Source: Parvularculaceae bacterium
GTDB lineage: Bacteria; Pseudomonadota; Alphaproteobacteria; Caulobacterales; Parvularculaceae
Assembly: GCA_013389125.1 (NCBI GenBank)
Contig: JACADX010000229.1
Coordinates: forward strand, 1 to 13,861
Length of the DNA stretch: 13,861 nucleotides
Direction of reading: 5' to 3'
The translations under genes were made by a program, and so were the position numbers. Below, piece after piece: positions 6,892-13,861 of the stretch. Within the stretch, counting starts at the first letter, position 1. Each line of letters begins with the position of its first letter. The notes beneath the pieces were generated by a model. The model was not told where the DNA came from, made no database searches, and worked only from the letters and a program-made list of their open reading frames with translations.

Positions 6892-7042
6892 TTCAGTCAC
6901 TTAGCCGCGGATGTTCGTTCGGCATGGCGGGCCGCCCCGCATCATTGCGCCGGCGCCGCTTTTGAGTCAGACTTCGTCGATTGTTGCGTGAATTTTGTCG
7001 CGTTTTTCGCCTATTGGGGTCATCACAATCGGGGGTGGGGAT

Positions 7043-8014
7043 ATGCGCGGCGCGCTTCTGGCGATCGCAGCCGTCTGCGTTTTTGGCGGCGGCGCCGCGG
7101 CGTCAGAATCAAATCGCACATCATTGAGCGCGGGCCAGGGCGCTGCGGATCGCGAGGCGGGCGAGACGCCGTCTGCGTTTCCGCACGATGACGATGCCGA
7201 ATTGCCGCGCCCGGCTGCGGACGACGATCTCCTTGTCGACGCGCTATGGCCGTTTTGCGGATGCTCGAAAGAGGATTATGACGCGCTTCTCGCGCTCTAT
7301 GACGACCTCAAAAAGAAATACGCCGACACGGAGCGCGAGCGGCAGGAACTGCGCCGCTCCGCGTTGAACGGCCGGGAAAGTCTAAAATATGTCGACCTTT
7401 TGTGGACCAAGAAGGCGCTCTTGACGCTCGGTCACTACAAAAAGACGGGACTGACCTGGGTCGATCATGACAAAGTCATTTTGAAGCCTGACTACGACGC
7501 CAAGACGATTGTCGCCGTGAAGGCGTTTCAATGCGCGGAATATGAAAAGACCTCGGGCGCCGAAAAGCTTTGCGACGTGCGCCGCGAGACAGGATGGATA
7601 ACATTCCCCGAGGCGCGAAACGCCATCTGCATGGCGGGGATCGCCGCAAGCGACGAGATGGGACTGTTGCTCGCCGAATGGTTCGCCTACGGCCGCGTCT
7701 ATAACAAGAATCTGGGCCTTTCATCGGCGCTCGTTGATGCGCTTCTGACGAATCTGAAAAAGCATCTCAACCACACGACATCGCACCAGAACAATCATTT
7801 TTATCCGGAGTCCTATTACCAGGACCTCGAAAGCCGCGCGCGCATTTTCAAGGGAAAGCTCGACGGGCTGATCGAACAGGAAAAGGAGCAGATCAAGATC
7901 AGGAACGAAGATGCGGCAAGAGAAGGCCTCGTCGGGGATGAAACGCTCCCGACGTGGACAGGACTTTTGGAGCGAGACCGCGTCTGCAGGACGCCGTTGC
8001 AAGACGTCAAATAG
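7043..8014 (+). CDS. Exported protein with possible peptidoglycan-binding-like module
   Basis: A 323-residue exported protein that I do not recognise as a whole. The ATG at 7043 follows a strong purine-rich site (GGGGGTGGGG) and begins a signal peptide (MRGALLAIAAVCVFGGGAAA); a TTG at 6995 lacks both. An acidic, proline-containing linker covers about 45-65. Then come FCGC (71-74) and a predicted coiled coil at about 79-108. Residues about 125-198 resemble a PG_binding_1-type module: a DYDAKTIVAVKAFQ helix, a cysteine-bearing insert, then ETGWITFPEARNAIC. Seven cysteines in the mature protein suggest disulfides. A second charged helix runs at about 262-294. The stop is 14 bp before the beta-helix gene, so the two are almost certainly an operon. 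Confidence 0.75.
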   Translation: MRGALLAIAAVCVFGGGAAASESNRTSLSAGQGAADREAGETPSAFPHDDDAELPRPAADDDLLVDALWPFCGCSKEDYDALLALYDDLKKKYADTERERQELRRSALNGRESLKYVDLLWTKKALLTLGHYKKTGLTWVDHDKVILKPDYDAKTIVAVKAFQCAEYEKTSGAEKLCDVRRETGWITFPEARNAICMAGIAASDEMGLLLAEWFAYGRVYNKNLGLSSALVDALLTNLKKHLNHTTSHQNNHFYPESYYQDLESRARIFKGKLDGLIEQEKEQIKIRNEDAAREGLVGDETLPTWTGLLERDRVCRTPLQDVK

Positions 8015-8028
8015 TCGGGGAGGCGCAA

Positions 8029-9678
8029 ATGAGTCCGGCTGGAGGAAGAACCAAATGGCTGGTCTTCGCCGTCGCAGCCCTAGTTTCGCCGACGGCCGTC
8101 AACGCGCAGCTTACGACCGAGCCGACCGCTGTCGGCGCGCCGGACAAGCCCGCGCCGCCGAAGGCGGATCCGTGCGAGCGCAAGCACGAAGTGTCGGTCT
8201 ATCGACCCGGCCGCCCCGTGACCGAGGCCGGCTCCGAACCCAATCACAAGTCGATCAAGGACGCGATCTGTCACGCCGGCAAAGGCCCGCAGCCGCAGGT
8301 GATCCTCTACGCCGATCCTTACAAGCCGTTCTTTCCGGGCTTTACCGTCAACAAGCCCAATCTGACGATCCGCGCCTCGGACGCCGACATCGGCGGCGCG
8401 GTCGCGGTCGCGCAAAGCGAGTCGCCGAAAGAGCTCGGCGGCGCCTGCATCGTCATCAATCCGGGGCTCGCGCATCAGGAAACGACGACAACGCTCATCG
8501 GTTTTGATTTCATCGCCGACGGCGCCGCCGACCGGTCGTGCGTCGTCGTAAAGTCCGGAACGCTTGCCCTGCGGAAGTCCAACATCCGGCTGCGGAGCGC
8601 TTCCATCGCGATTGATGTCGCGCCGACGGCCAATCTGCGTTTTGAGGGCGATGATTATGAAGAGCATGGCGTCTTCGCCGAGCCCTCAGCGGATATCGCC
8701 TTGCGGCGCATCGGCGTCCTCGCCGAGGAATCGCAGGAAGTCGCGCTTGACGGCGTATCGCTCGAAGGGCTTGATGTCGCGGTTCAATCGCGCGCGCGAC
8801 TGACGCGTCTTGCCGGCGCGCGCCTTGTCGCCAACGGCGTCGGCGTCGAAATCGCGGACGCCGCGCTGCGCTCGGCCTACGCGCCCAATCTCGAAGTCGC
8901 CGGCGGCGTCTTCGCCGAGAATGACAACGCGGCGATCCTGTTGAGCCGACGCAGTTTCAATCCGGCGAAATCGTCGCCGATGGAGGCCGGGGAAGCGCAG
9001 GCGTTCCGCGGCCTTGTCAATATCGCCGGCGGATCTGGCGGCCCGGTGAGGTTTAACGGAAACGGCGACGGGATCGTTTTTGACAACGCCTATCCGCGCA
9101 TGAAGACCGGCGCCGACGGCGCGACGCAGATCGGTTTGAACGTCGAAACCGCGCAGTTCAATGGAAACAGCGCAAACGCCGTCCGAATGACGCTGCCGGT
9201 TTACGGCGCGGCCGCAAGGGTCCGGAACGTCGAGTTCGTCGGGAATGGCGCCGCGATCCGGGTGGACGGCGCGATGAACGGCGCGCTGACCGTTGACGGC
9301 GCGTCAAAGATGACCGGCAAGGGCGCAGGCGTCGTCCTCGACCTCCGCGACGACGGCGAATTCGCAGCGAGCCTTGAGACTGTCGCCGGGCTCGCGCCGG
9401 CGTTCGACATTTACAAGGGCTGGAACGGCAAGCTGCTGATCGCGGTCGAAGACCCGAAGACGCCCGCGACCTTCATGAAGCTCGATCAGAGCTCGACGCT
9501 CTGCCAATTCAAGCTCGACGGCTCGAAGCAGGAGCGCGAAGCGTTCCGACACGCGTTCAAGGATTTCCATGTGCTTGTCGCGCGCCGTCACATCAGCCGA
9601 CTTTTCGGCGCGGATTCGCCCGACGACATGTCCGAGGGTGAAATGAAGGACGCCAAGCGCGCGCTCTGCGGCGCCTGA
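8029..9678 (+). CDS. Secreted right-handed parallel beta-helix protein
   Basis: A 549-residue secreted protein. ATG at 8029 is chosen because GGGGAGG lies 5 bases upstream (8017-8023) and a signal peptide follows (WLVFAVAALVSPTAVNA, cleavage near residue 26). A Pro/Ala-rich linker is at 30-47. SIKDAICHAGKGPQPQVILY (75-94) resembles the start of pectin-lyase-fold proteins, and the region to about 470 contains many short turns such as LEVAGGVFAENDNAAILL and VRNVEFVGNGAAIRVDG, consistent with a parallel beta-helix (NosD/pectate-lyase-like). The C-terminal 80 residues, about 470-549, look helical and charged and are not helix repeats. No catalytic motif of a polysaccharide lyase is evident, so it may bind rather than cleave glycans. 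It sits directly behind another exported protein. Confidence 0.78.
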   Translation: MSPAGGRTKWLVFAVAALVSPTAVNAQLTTEPTAVGAPDKPAPPKADPCERKHEVSVYRPGRPVTEAGSEPNHKSIKDAICHAGKGPQPQVILYADPYKPFFPGFTVNKPNLTIRASDADIGGAVAVAQSESPKELGGACIVINPGLAHQETTTTLIGFDFIADGAADRSCVVVKSGTLALRKSNIRLRSASIAIDVAPTANLRFEGDDYEEHGVFAEPSADIALRRIGVLAEESQEVALDGVSLEGLDVAVQSRARLTRLAGARLVANGVGVEIADAALRSAYAPNLEVAGGVFAENDNAAILLSRRSFNPAKSSPMEAGEAQAFRGLVNIAGGSGGPVRFNGNGDGIVFDNAYPRMKTGADGATQIGLNVETAQFNGNSANAVRMTLPVYGAAARVRNVEFVGNGAAIRVDGAMNGALTVDGASKMTGKGAGVVLDLRDDGEFAASLETVAGLAPAFDIYKGWNGKLLIAVEDPKTPATFMKLDQSSTLCQFKLDGSKQEREAFRHAFKDFHVLVARRHISRLFGADSPDDMSEGEMKDAKRALCGA

Positions 9679-9793
9679 CCGGCGAGGAACGCCGGGCGGG
9701 GCTCGCGGGGGCGGATGCGGGCGGCCCGTGCCGATCGCGCCGCTTCTGCGCGGAGCGCTCGCGCCAAGGCGCGCGGCCGGTTACACTGGTCCG

Positions 9794-10969
9794 ATGTTCA
9801 CAAAATTCTTTCACGAGCTGAAATCGGCGGGCGTGCCGGTCTCGCTCCGCGAGTACCTCACCTTGATGGAGGCGATGGAGGCCGATCTTGCAAGCCGCAG
9901 GGTCGAGGATTTCTATTATCTCTCGCGTTCGGCGCTCGTGAAGGACGAGCGCAATCTCGACAAGTTCGATCGCGTGTTCGGTCATGTCTTCAAGGGGATC
10001 GAAACGCTCGCGGAAACGGCGACGGCGGAAGTCCCGGCGGACTGGCTGAAACTTCTCACGCAGAAATATCTGACCGAAGAAGAAAAGAAGCAGATCGAGG
10101 CGCTCGGCGGCTGGGACAAGTTGATGGAGACCTTGAAGCGGCGGCTTGATGAGCAAAAAGGCCGTCACGAAGGCGGTAGCAAATGGATCGGGACCGGCGG
10201 AACCTCGCCGTTCGGCGCCGGCGGCTACAATCCCGAAGGCGTCAGGATCGGCAATTCCGGCCTGCGCCAGGGCCGCGCCGTCAAGGTCTGGGAGAAGCGC
10301 GACTACAAGAATCTGGACGATCAGGTGGAGCTCGGCACGCGGAACATCAAGATTGCGCTCCGGCGTCTGCGCCGATTTGCGAGAAAAGGCGCGCCTGACG
10401 AATTCGATCTTGACGGCACCATCGATGCGACGGCGCGGGCCGGCTATCTCGACATCAAGATGCGCCCGGAGCGGCGCAACGCGATCAAGGTCTTGATCTT
10501 CTTCGACGCCGGCGGATCAATGGATCCTTTCGTCCGCCTTTGCGAGGAGCTGTTCTCAGCGGCGCGGTCGGAATTCAAGCACATGGAGTATTTCTACTTC
10601 CACAACTGCCTCTACGATTTCGTTTGGAAGGACAACCGCCGCCGCTGGACCGAGAAAACGCCGACCTACGACGTGCTGCACAAGTACCCGCACGACTACA
10701 AGGTCATTTTCGTCGGCGACGCGTCGATGAGCCCCTACGAGATCACCGTTCCGGGCGGCTCCGTCGAATACTTCAACGAAGAGCCCGGCGCGATCTGGAT
10801 GGAGCGCGTGACGCGCATTTACGAGAGCGCCGTTTGGCTTAATCCGATCCCGGAAAGGCAATGGGATTATTCAGGGTCGATCCGGATGATCCGCGACCTG
10901 ATGGGCGAGCGGATGTATCCGCTGACGCTTTCCGGCATCGACGCAGCGATGACCGAACTCCGGCGCTGA
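9794..10969 (+). CDS. CoxE-like VWA domain protein
   Basis: A 391-residue protein with a C-terminal von Willebrand factor A domain of the CoxE-like type. The N-terminus (MFTKFFHELKSAGVPVSLRE) matches the usual start of this family, which fixes the ATG at 9794. An in-frame GTG at 9728 would add an unlikely Arg/Ala-rich leader. A glycine-rich linker covers about 127-160. The VWA begins near residue 230 with IKVLIFFDAGGSMD; its metal-binding MIDAS reads D-x-G-x-S (D238, G240, S242) instead of D-x-S-x-S. A second element, FVGDASMSPYE (306-316), supplies further acidic and hydroxyl residues. Such proteins usually partner a MoxR-type AAA ATPase; none is encoded in this window. No Shine-Dalgarno is visible; TACACT at 9782-9787 could be a -10 element placing transcription start on the ATG. 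It converges on the Host_attach gene. Confidence 0.85.
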   Translation: MFTKFFHELKSAGVPVSLREYLTLMEAMEADLASRRVEDFYYLSRSALVKDERNLDKFDRVFGHVFKGIETLAETATAEVPADWLKLLTQKYLTEEEKKQIEALGGWDKLMETLKRRLDEQKGRHEGGSKWIGTGGTSPFGAGGYNPEGVRIGNSGLRQGRAVKVWEKRDYKNLDDQVELGTRNIKIALRRLRRFARKGAPDEFDLDGTIDATARAGYLDIKMRPERRNAIKVLIFFDAGGSMDPFVRLCEELFSAARSEFKHMEYFYFHNCLYDFVWKDNRRRWTEKTPTYDVLHKYPHDYKVIFVGDASMSPYEITVPGGSVEYFNEEPGAIWMERVTRIYESAVWLNPIPERQWDYSGSIRMIRDLMGERMYPLTLSGIDAAMTELRR

Positions 10970-10972
10970 GCG

Positions 10973-11440
10973 TTAATGCTTCGTCAGCGCGGCCGCGACC
11001 TGTCGCTCAATGTCGGCGATCGGGTGCTTGGTGAGGTCGCGGTCAATTTCGCCGACAAGGCGCTTTTTTAGGTCGGCGTGATATTCCGCCCTGAGCTCCC
11101 CAAGCGTTGACGGCGGCGCGATGACGACGAGCCGGTCAAAGGCGCCCGCCGCCGCGGCCCTGTTCAGTTTCGCCGCGAAGCCGCGCGCGAACTCCGTCTT
11201 GGCGAGGCGGTGGAAATCCGTCTCCTCGAACGCCGATTTGCGCATGCTGCCGGCGCGCCCGTCATTATTGCGACCGGCGCGCGCGGCCGCCTGTTCGCGC
11301 GACGGCGGGTTGTCGATTTCCGTCGCCTCGACAAGCCTGAGCGAGGGGCTCGCATCGAGGTCGTCATTGCGAAGGATGACCGCTTTCTCGCCGTCGGCGA
11401 CGGCGACCCACGTAATGCGATCGGAAAAATCTCGGGTCAT
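10973..11440 (-). CDS. Host_attach (baeRF-like) family protein
   Basis: A 155-residue protein of the Host_attach family (PF10116), named for a proposed role in attachment of plant-associated bacteria and related to the archaeal/bacterial release-factor-1-like fold. Features seen: TWVAVADGEKAVIL near the start, HRLAKTEFARGFAAKLN at 77-93, the core strand FDRLVVIAPPSTLGELR at 101-117, and the characteristic ending RDLTKHPIADIERQV. GGAG (11447-11450) lies six bases upstream of the ATG. Only 3 bp separate its stop from that of the convergent VWA gene, leaving no room for a terminator between them. The biochemical role is unproven; ribosome-linked or stress functions have been proposed for the wider fold. 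Confidence 0.87.
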   Translation of the reverse strand: MTRDFSDRITWVAVADGEKAVILRNDDLDASPSLRLVEATEIDNPPSREQAAARAGRNNDGRAGSMRKSAFEETDFHRLAKTEFARGFAAKLNRAAAAGAFDRLVVIAPPSTLGELRAEYHADLKKRLVGEIDRDLTKHPIADIERQVAAALTKH

Positions 11441-11457
11441 GGCGTTCTCCGGGAAAG

Positions 11458-11478
11458 AGCCTCATGAAAGAGGCTTTT
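11458..11478. terminator. Hairpin between HPt and Host_attach genes
   Basis: AGCCTC and GAGGCT form a perfect 6-bp stem around ATGAAA. On the plus strand TTTT follows; on the minus strand CTTT follows. It lies 42 bp beyond the HPt stop and 17 bp upstream of the Host_attach ATG, so it may attenuate read-through from the HPt gene. It is close to the Host_attach ribosome site and could affect its translation. Confidence 0.5.
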
Positions 11479-11519
11479 CGGCGACCGTCCTGACTATAGC
11501 ATTGCTCTGGATCAAATTG

Positions 11520-11858
11520 TCAGGCGGCGCGATCGCGAAGTTCGCGGGCATGGTCGATCGCCGCCGCCGCGGCGGCTTTGAGGTCGTCGCGGAGCGCGGC
11601 GCGGAGCGCCGACTGCTCTCGGCCGACCATTTTTTCCGCGCGCTCGGCGAGATCGCCAAGAGCCCACGCGCCGACGCCGCGCGAGGCGCCCTTCAGCGTG
11701 TGCGCCGCGTGGCGCCAGTCCTCGTCGGCGAGCGAGGGCTCCATTCGCTCGATCCACATCGCCGCCTGCTCGATGAAAATCGTCAGGATCTCATCGAGCA
11801 ACGCGCGATCGCCGAAAACATATTGGTCAAGATGCTTGATATCGATCGGCGCAGTCAT
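11520..11858 (-). CDS. Stand-alone HPt phosphotransfer protein
   Basis: A 112-residue protein consisting of one histidine phosphotransfer domain, which passes phosphate between receiver domains in a cytoplasmic phosphorelay. The phospho-acceptor is H53 in AAHTLKGASRGVG, the standard H-x-L-K-G motif. The start MTAPIDIKHLDQYVFGD and the four predicted helices fit small alphaproteobacterial HPt proteins such as those of ShpA type; orthology is not established. No kinase or response regulator is encoded beside it. The ribosome site is weak (GGGGGT about 11 bases upstream). GTTAA-containing elements occur 58-85 bp upstream. Confidence 0.9.
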   Translation of the reverse strand: MTAPIDIKHLDQYVFGDRALLDEILTIFIEQAAMWIERMEPSLADEDWRHAAHTLKGASRGVGAWALGDLAERAEKMVGREQSALRAALRDDLKAAAAAAIDHARELRDRAA

Positions 11859-12025
11859 GTCAGGTGCGACCCCCAGCCGGCCCCGACATTATTGGCGCAA
11901 ATCCCTTCCGCAATCGTTAAAATTGGTCGAAAGCCGGTTAACCCCTACTAAGCCCCGACCAAGCGGCGGCTAGAGCTTCGCGCCTTGATTCGAAATCTGG
12001 GCGCTCGCTCTAGGCTTTGATTTGC

Positions 12026-12069
12026 GCGGCGTTCTTGCGCAAAACCGCGCACACTTTTGCGCACGCCGC
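12026..12069 (-). terminator. Strong hairpin after the low-complexity membrane protein gene
   Basis: TGCGCAAAA (12036-12044) pairs with TTTTGCGCA (12055-12063), extended past a 4-nt bulge by GCGGCG (12026-12031) with CGCCGC (12064-12069). It begins one base after the stop codon of the minus-strand gene at 12071-12391. No U-tract follows on the minus strand, so termination efficiency is uncertain; an mRNA 3'-stabilising role is possible. Confidence 0.5.
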
Positions 12070-12070
12070 T

Positions 12071-12391
12071 CTAATTCGGCGCGGCCGGTTCTTCCGCCGC
12101 GGGATCCGTCGCGGGCTCTTCAACAACCGGCGTTTCGCTCGCCGCCGGCGCAGTCTCGTCGACCGGCGCTTCAACTGGCGCATCAAGCGTGTCGCCGACC
12201 GTCCCCGCCGCCGCGCCCGTCGCATCGCTTGTTCCGTCGACCGCGGCGTCGTCCACCGCTTCCGCCGCGTCGTTGATTACCGCGGCGTCTTCAGCCGCCG
12301 GACTGACGTCATCTGAACGCGTCCCTGTCAATTTCATAAGGCCGATGATGACGGCCAGGGCGACGGCGATGATCAGAAGGATTCTCAGCAT
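12071..12391 (-). CDS. Membrane-anchored acidic low-complexity protein
   Basis: A 106-residue protein with one N-terminal membrane span (LRILLIIAVALAVIIGLM, about 2-19) and a tail of about 85 residues made mostly of Ala, Asp, Glu, Pro, Val and Thr. The tail is strongly acidic with almost no basic residue and is probably disordered in the periplasm or cytoplasm. I recognise no domain. A good ribosome site (AAGGA, five bases from the ATG) supports it as a real gene, as does the hairpin directly after its stop. It diverges from the HerA-like ATPase gene across 193 bp. Confidence 0.7.
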   Translation of the reverse strand: MLRILLIIAVALAVIIGLMKLTGTRSDDVSPAAEDAAVINDAAEAVDDAAVDGTSDATGAAAGTVGDTLDAPVEAPVDETAPAASETPVVEEPATDPAAEEPAAPN

Positions 12392-12519
12392 GTCGTTCCT
12401 TTCGATACGTCAAACCGGACGCCGGCGCCCCGACGCCACGCGATACGTCCCGTAAGGTTTATAGGGACTCAGCGCCCCCCGGCAACCTCGGCCTGTTAAT
12501 TCCAGGTAACAAGCCTCGC

Positions 12520-12569
12520 CTTCGGCCCTTGCCGACGGCGACCGCCGCCCGCTATCCACGGGGCCGAAG
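12520..12569 (+). repeat. Long-range inverted repeat in the HerA-like gene leader
   Basis: CTTCGGCCC (12520-12528) and GGGCCGAAG (12561-12569) are perfect 9-bp complements separated by 32 nt that can also form inner GC pairs. The right arm ends 4 bases before the GGAGG ribosome site of the ATPase gene, so the structure may influence its translation or mark a terminator upstream. Confidence 0.45.
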
Positions 12570-12584
12570 TGCTGGAGGCCGCCG

Positions 12585-13861
12585 ATGACCGACGACGCAA
12601 TCTTCATCGGAAAGGGCGAGACGGCGCAGTCGCTTGCGCTCAAATATGCGAACCGGCATGGGCTGATTTCCGGCGCCACCGGGACCGGCAAGACGGTGAC
12701 GCTGCAAATTCTCGCGGAAGGCTTCTCGCGCGCCGGGGTTCCCGTATTCGCCGCCGACGTCAAAGGCGACCTTTCCGGCCTCGCAATGCCCGGAGCGCCG
12801 AAAGATTTCCTGATCGAGCGCGCGAAAAAGATCGGGCTCGACGGTTACGCGCCGGCGGCGCCTCCGGTCGTCTTCTGGGACCTTTACGGCGAACAGGGTC
12901 ACCCGATACGTGCGACGATATCGGAAATGGGTCCGCTGCTGCTGTCGCGGCTCATGGACCTCAACGATACGCAAGAGGGCGTCTTGACCCTCGCTTTCCG
13001 CGTCGCGGACGACGAGGGCCTCCTTCTCCTCGATCTTAAAGACCTCCGTGCGCTCCTTGTTGACATCGCCGATCGCGCGGATGAACTGACGACCACATAC
13101 GGCAATGTCGCCAAAGCGACGGTCGGGTCGATCCAGCGCCGCCTCCTCGCGCTTGAAGAGCAAGGGGCCGAGAAGTTTTTCGGCGAGCCGGCGCTCGACC
13201 TTGCCGATTTCCTCAAAGCCGACGACGAAGGCGCGGGCGTCGTCAACATTCTCGCCGCCGACAAGCTGATGCAGGCGCCGAAACTCTATGCGACTTTCCT
13301 GTTGTGGCTTTTGTCGGAGCTCTTCGAAGAGCTCCCCGAGATCGGCGATCCGGAAAAGCCGAAACTCGTTTTCTTTTTCGATGAGGCGCATCTCCTCTTC
13401 GATGATGCGCCCAAAGCCCTGATCGACAAGATCGAGCAGGTCGTGCGTCTCATCCGCTCGAAGGGCGTCGGCGTCTATTTCGTCACGCAGAATCCGCAGG
13501 ACGTGCCGGATTCGGTGTCGAGCCAGCTTGGGGCGCGCATTCAGCATGCGCTGAGGGCGTTCACGCCGAAAGAACAAAAGGTCGTCAGGACGGCCTCGGA
13601 GATGTTCCGGCCGAATCCCGCCTTCTCGACGCTTGACGTCATCACGCAGCTCGGCGTCGGCGAGGCGCTGGTTTCGACGCTCGAGGGAAAAGGCGCGCCG
13701 TCGATCGTCGAGCGCACGCTCATCCGGCCGCCGTCGTCGCGCCTCGGGCCGATCACGCCGGAGGAACGCAAGGAAATCATGCGCTATTCGGATCTCGGCG
13801 CCCGCTATGATCGTTCCGTCGATCGCGAGTCCGCGTTTGAAATTCTGGCCGCGCGCGCCGA
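12585..13861 (+). CDS. HerA-like/DUF853 ATPase, 3' end cut by window
   Basis: An open frame of 425 codons runs off the window end. The product is an ATPase of the HerA/FtsK superfamily, DUF853 (YjgR-like) group. Walker A is GATGTGKT (30-37), Walker B is LVFFFDEAH (261-269, D266-E267). Other family motifs are FAADVKGDLSGLA (55-67), PVVFWDLYGEQGHPIR (94-109), YFVTQNPQDVPDSV (298-311) and ARIQHALRAFTPKEQ (317-331). Family members are usually near 500 residues, so perhaps 75-100 are missing. GGAGG at 12574-12578 lies six bases before the ATG. The protein is probably a cytoplasmic hexameric DNA- or protein-translocating ATPase; the biological role of this group is poorly known. A 341-codon open frame antisense to it is a compositional shadow. 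Confidence 0.92.
   Translation, partial: MTDDAIFIGKGETAQSLALKYANRHGLISGATGTGKTVTLQILAEGFSRAGVPVFAADVKGDLSGLAMPGAPKDFLIERAKKIGLDGYAPAAPPVVFWDLYGEQGHPIRATISEMGPLLLSRLMDLNDTQEGVLTLAFRVADDEGLLLLDLKDLRALLVDIADRADELTTTYGNVAKATVGSIQRRLLALEEQGAEKFFGEPALDLADFLKADDEGAGVVNILAADKLMQAPKLYATFLLWLLSELFEELPEIGDPEKPKLVFFFDEAHLLFDDAPKALIDKIEQVVRLIRSKGVGVYFVTQNPQDVPDSVSSQLGARIQHALRAFTPKEQKVVRTASEMFRPNPAFSTLDVITQLGVGEALVSTLEGKGAPSIVERTLIRPPSSRLGPITPEERKEIMRYSDLGARYDRSVDRESAFEILAARA

Noticed and set aside
7954..8028. Longer start for the beta-helix protein overlapping the preceding gene
   Set aside because: The extension is Arg-rich and would bury the signal peptide; the ATG at 8029 has a strong ribosome site.
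12552..13577. A 341-codon open frame on the minus strand
   Set aside because: It lies wholly opposite the HerA-like ATPase, whose Walker motifs prove the plus strand is coding. Its Arg/Glu-rich product has no recognisable domain.

Overview
The window looks like ordinary chromosome from a GC-rich alphaproteobacterium. The base composition, the Crp/Fnr-type regulator, the stand-alone HPt protein, the Host_attach protein and the CoxE-like VWA protein all fit that class. I cannot name a genus; a Caulobacterales- or Parvularculales-like lineage is a guess. I saw no rRNA, tRNA, CRISPR array, insertion sequence or phage gene.

Layout, left to right. A Crp/Fnr regulator lies on the minus strand (210-896), with a strong hairpin terminator beyond it (19-44). 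A gene-poor stretch of about 470 bp follows. Next come two tandem, homologous, exported DUF2807/GIN-domain beta-solenoid proteins on the minus strand (2103-2756, then 1370-2071), ending in a branched hairpin (1307-1350). Divergent from them is a TonB-dependent siderophore receptor (2971-5082). The shared intergenic region holds two Fur-box-like palindromes.

Downstream of the receptor is a tightly packed plus-strand trio (5205-6891): a small single-span membrane protein, an HTTM (vitamin K carboxylase-like) membrane protein and a DCC-family thiol oxidoreductase. The last two junctions are ATGA start/stop overlaps. Then follow two exported proteins 14 bp apart (7043-8014 and 8029-9678). The first has a possible peptidoglycan-binding-like module and the second is a parallel beta-helix. 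A CoxE-like VWA protein (9794-10969) converges, with 3 bp between, on a Host_attach protein (10973-11440, minus). Further minus-strand genes are an HPt phosphotransfer protein (11520-11858) and a membrane-anchored acidic low-complexity protein (12071-12391). The window ends inside a HerA/DUF853-type ATPase (from 12585), which is cut by the window edge.

How they may work together. The receptor is probably switched on by iron starvation. Whether the GIN-domain pair, which reads from the same intergenic region, shares that control is open. The trio is the most interesting unit: an HTTM protein keeps a lysine at the position I recall as the carboxylase catalytic base, and it is translationally coupled to a dithiol redox protein. 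That arrangement suggests a small membrane redox or modification module, but no substrate is visible. The exported pair at 7043-9678 is a second uncharacterised two-gene unit.
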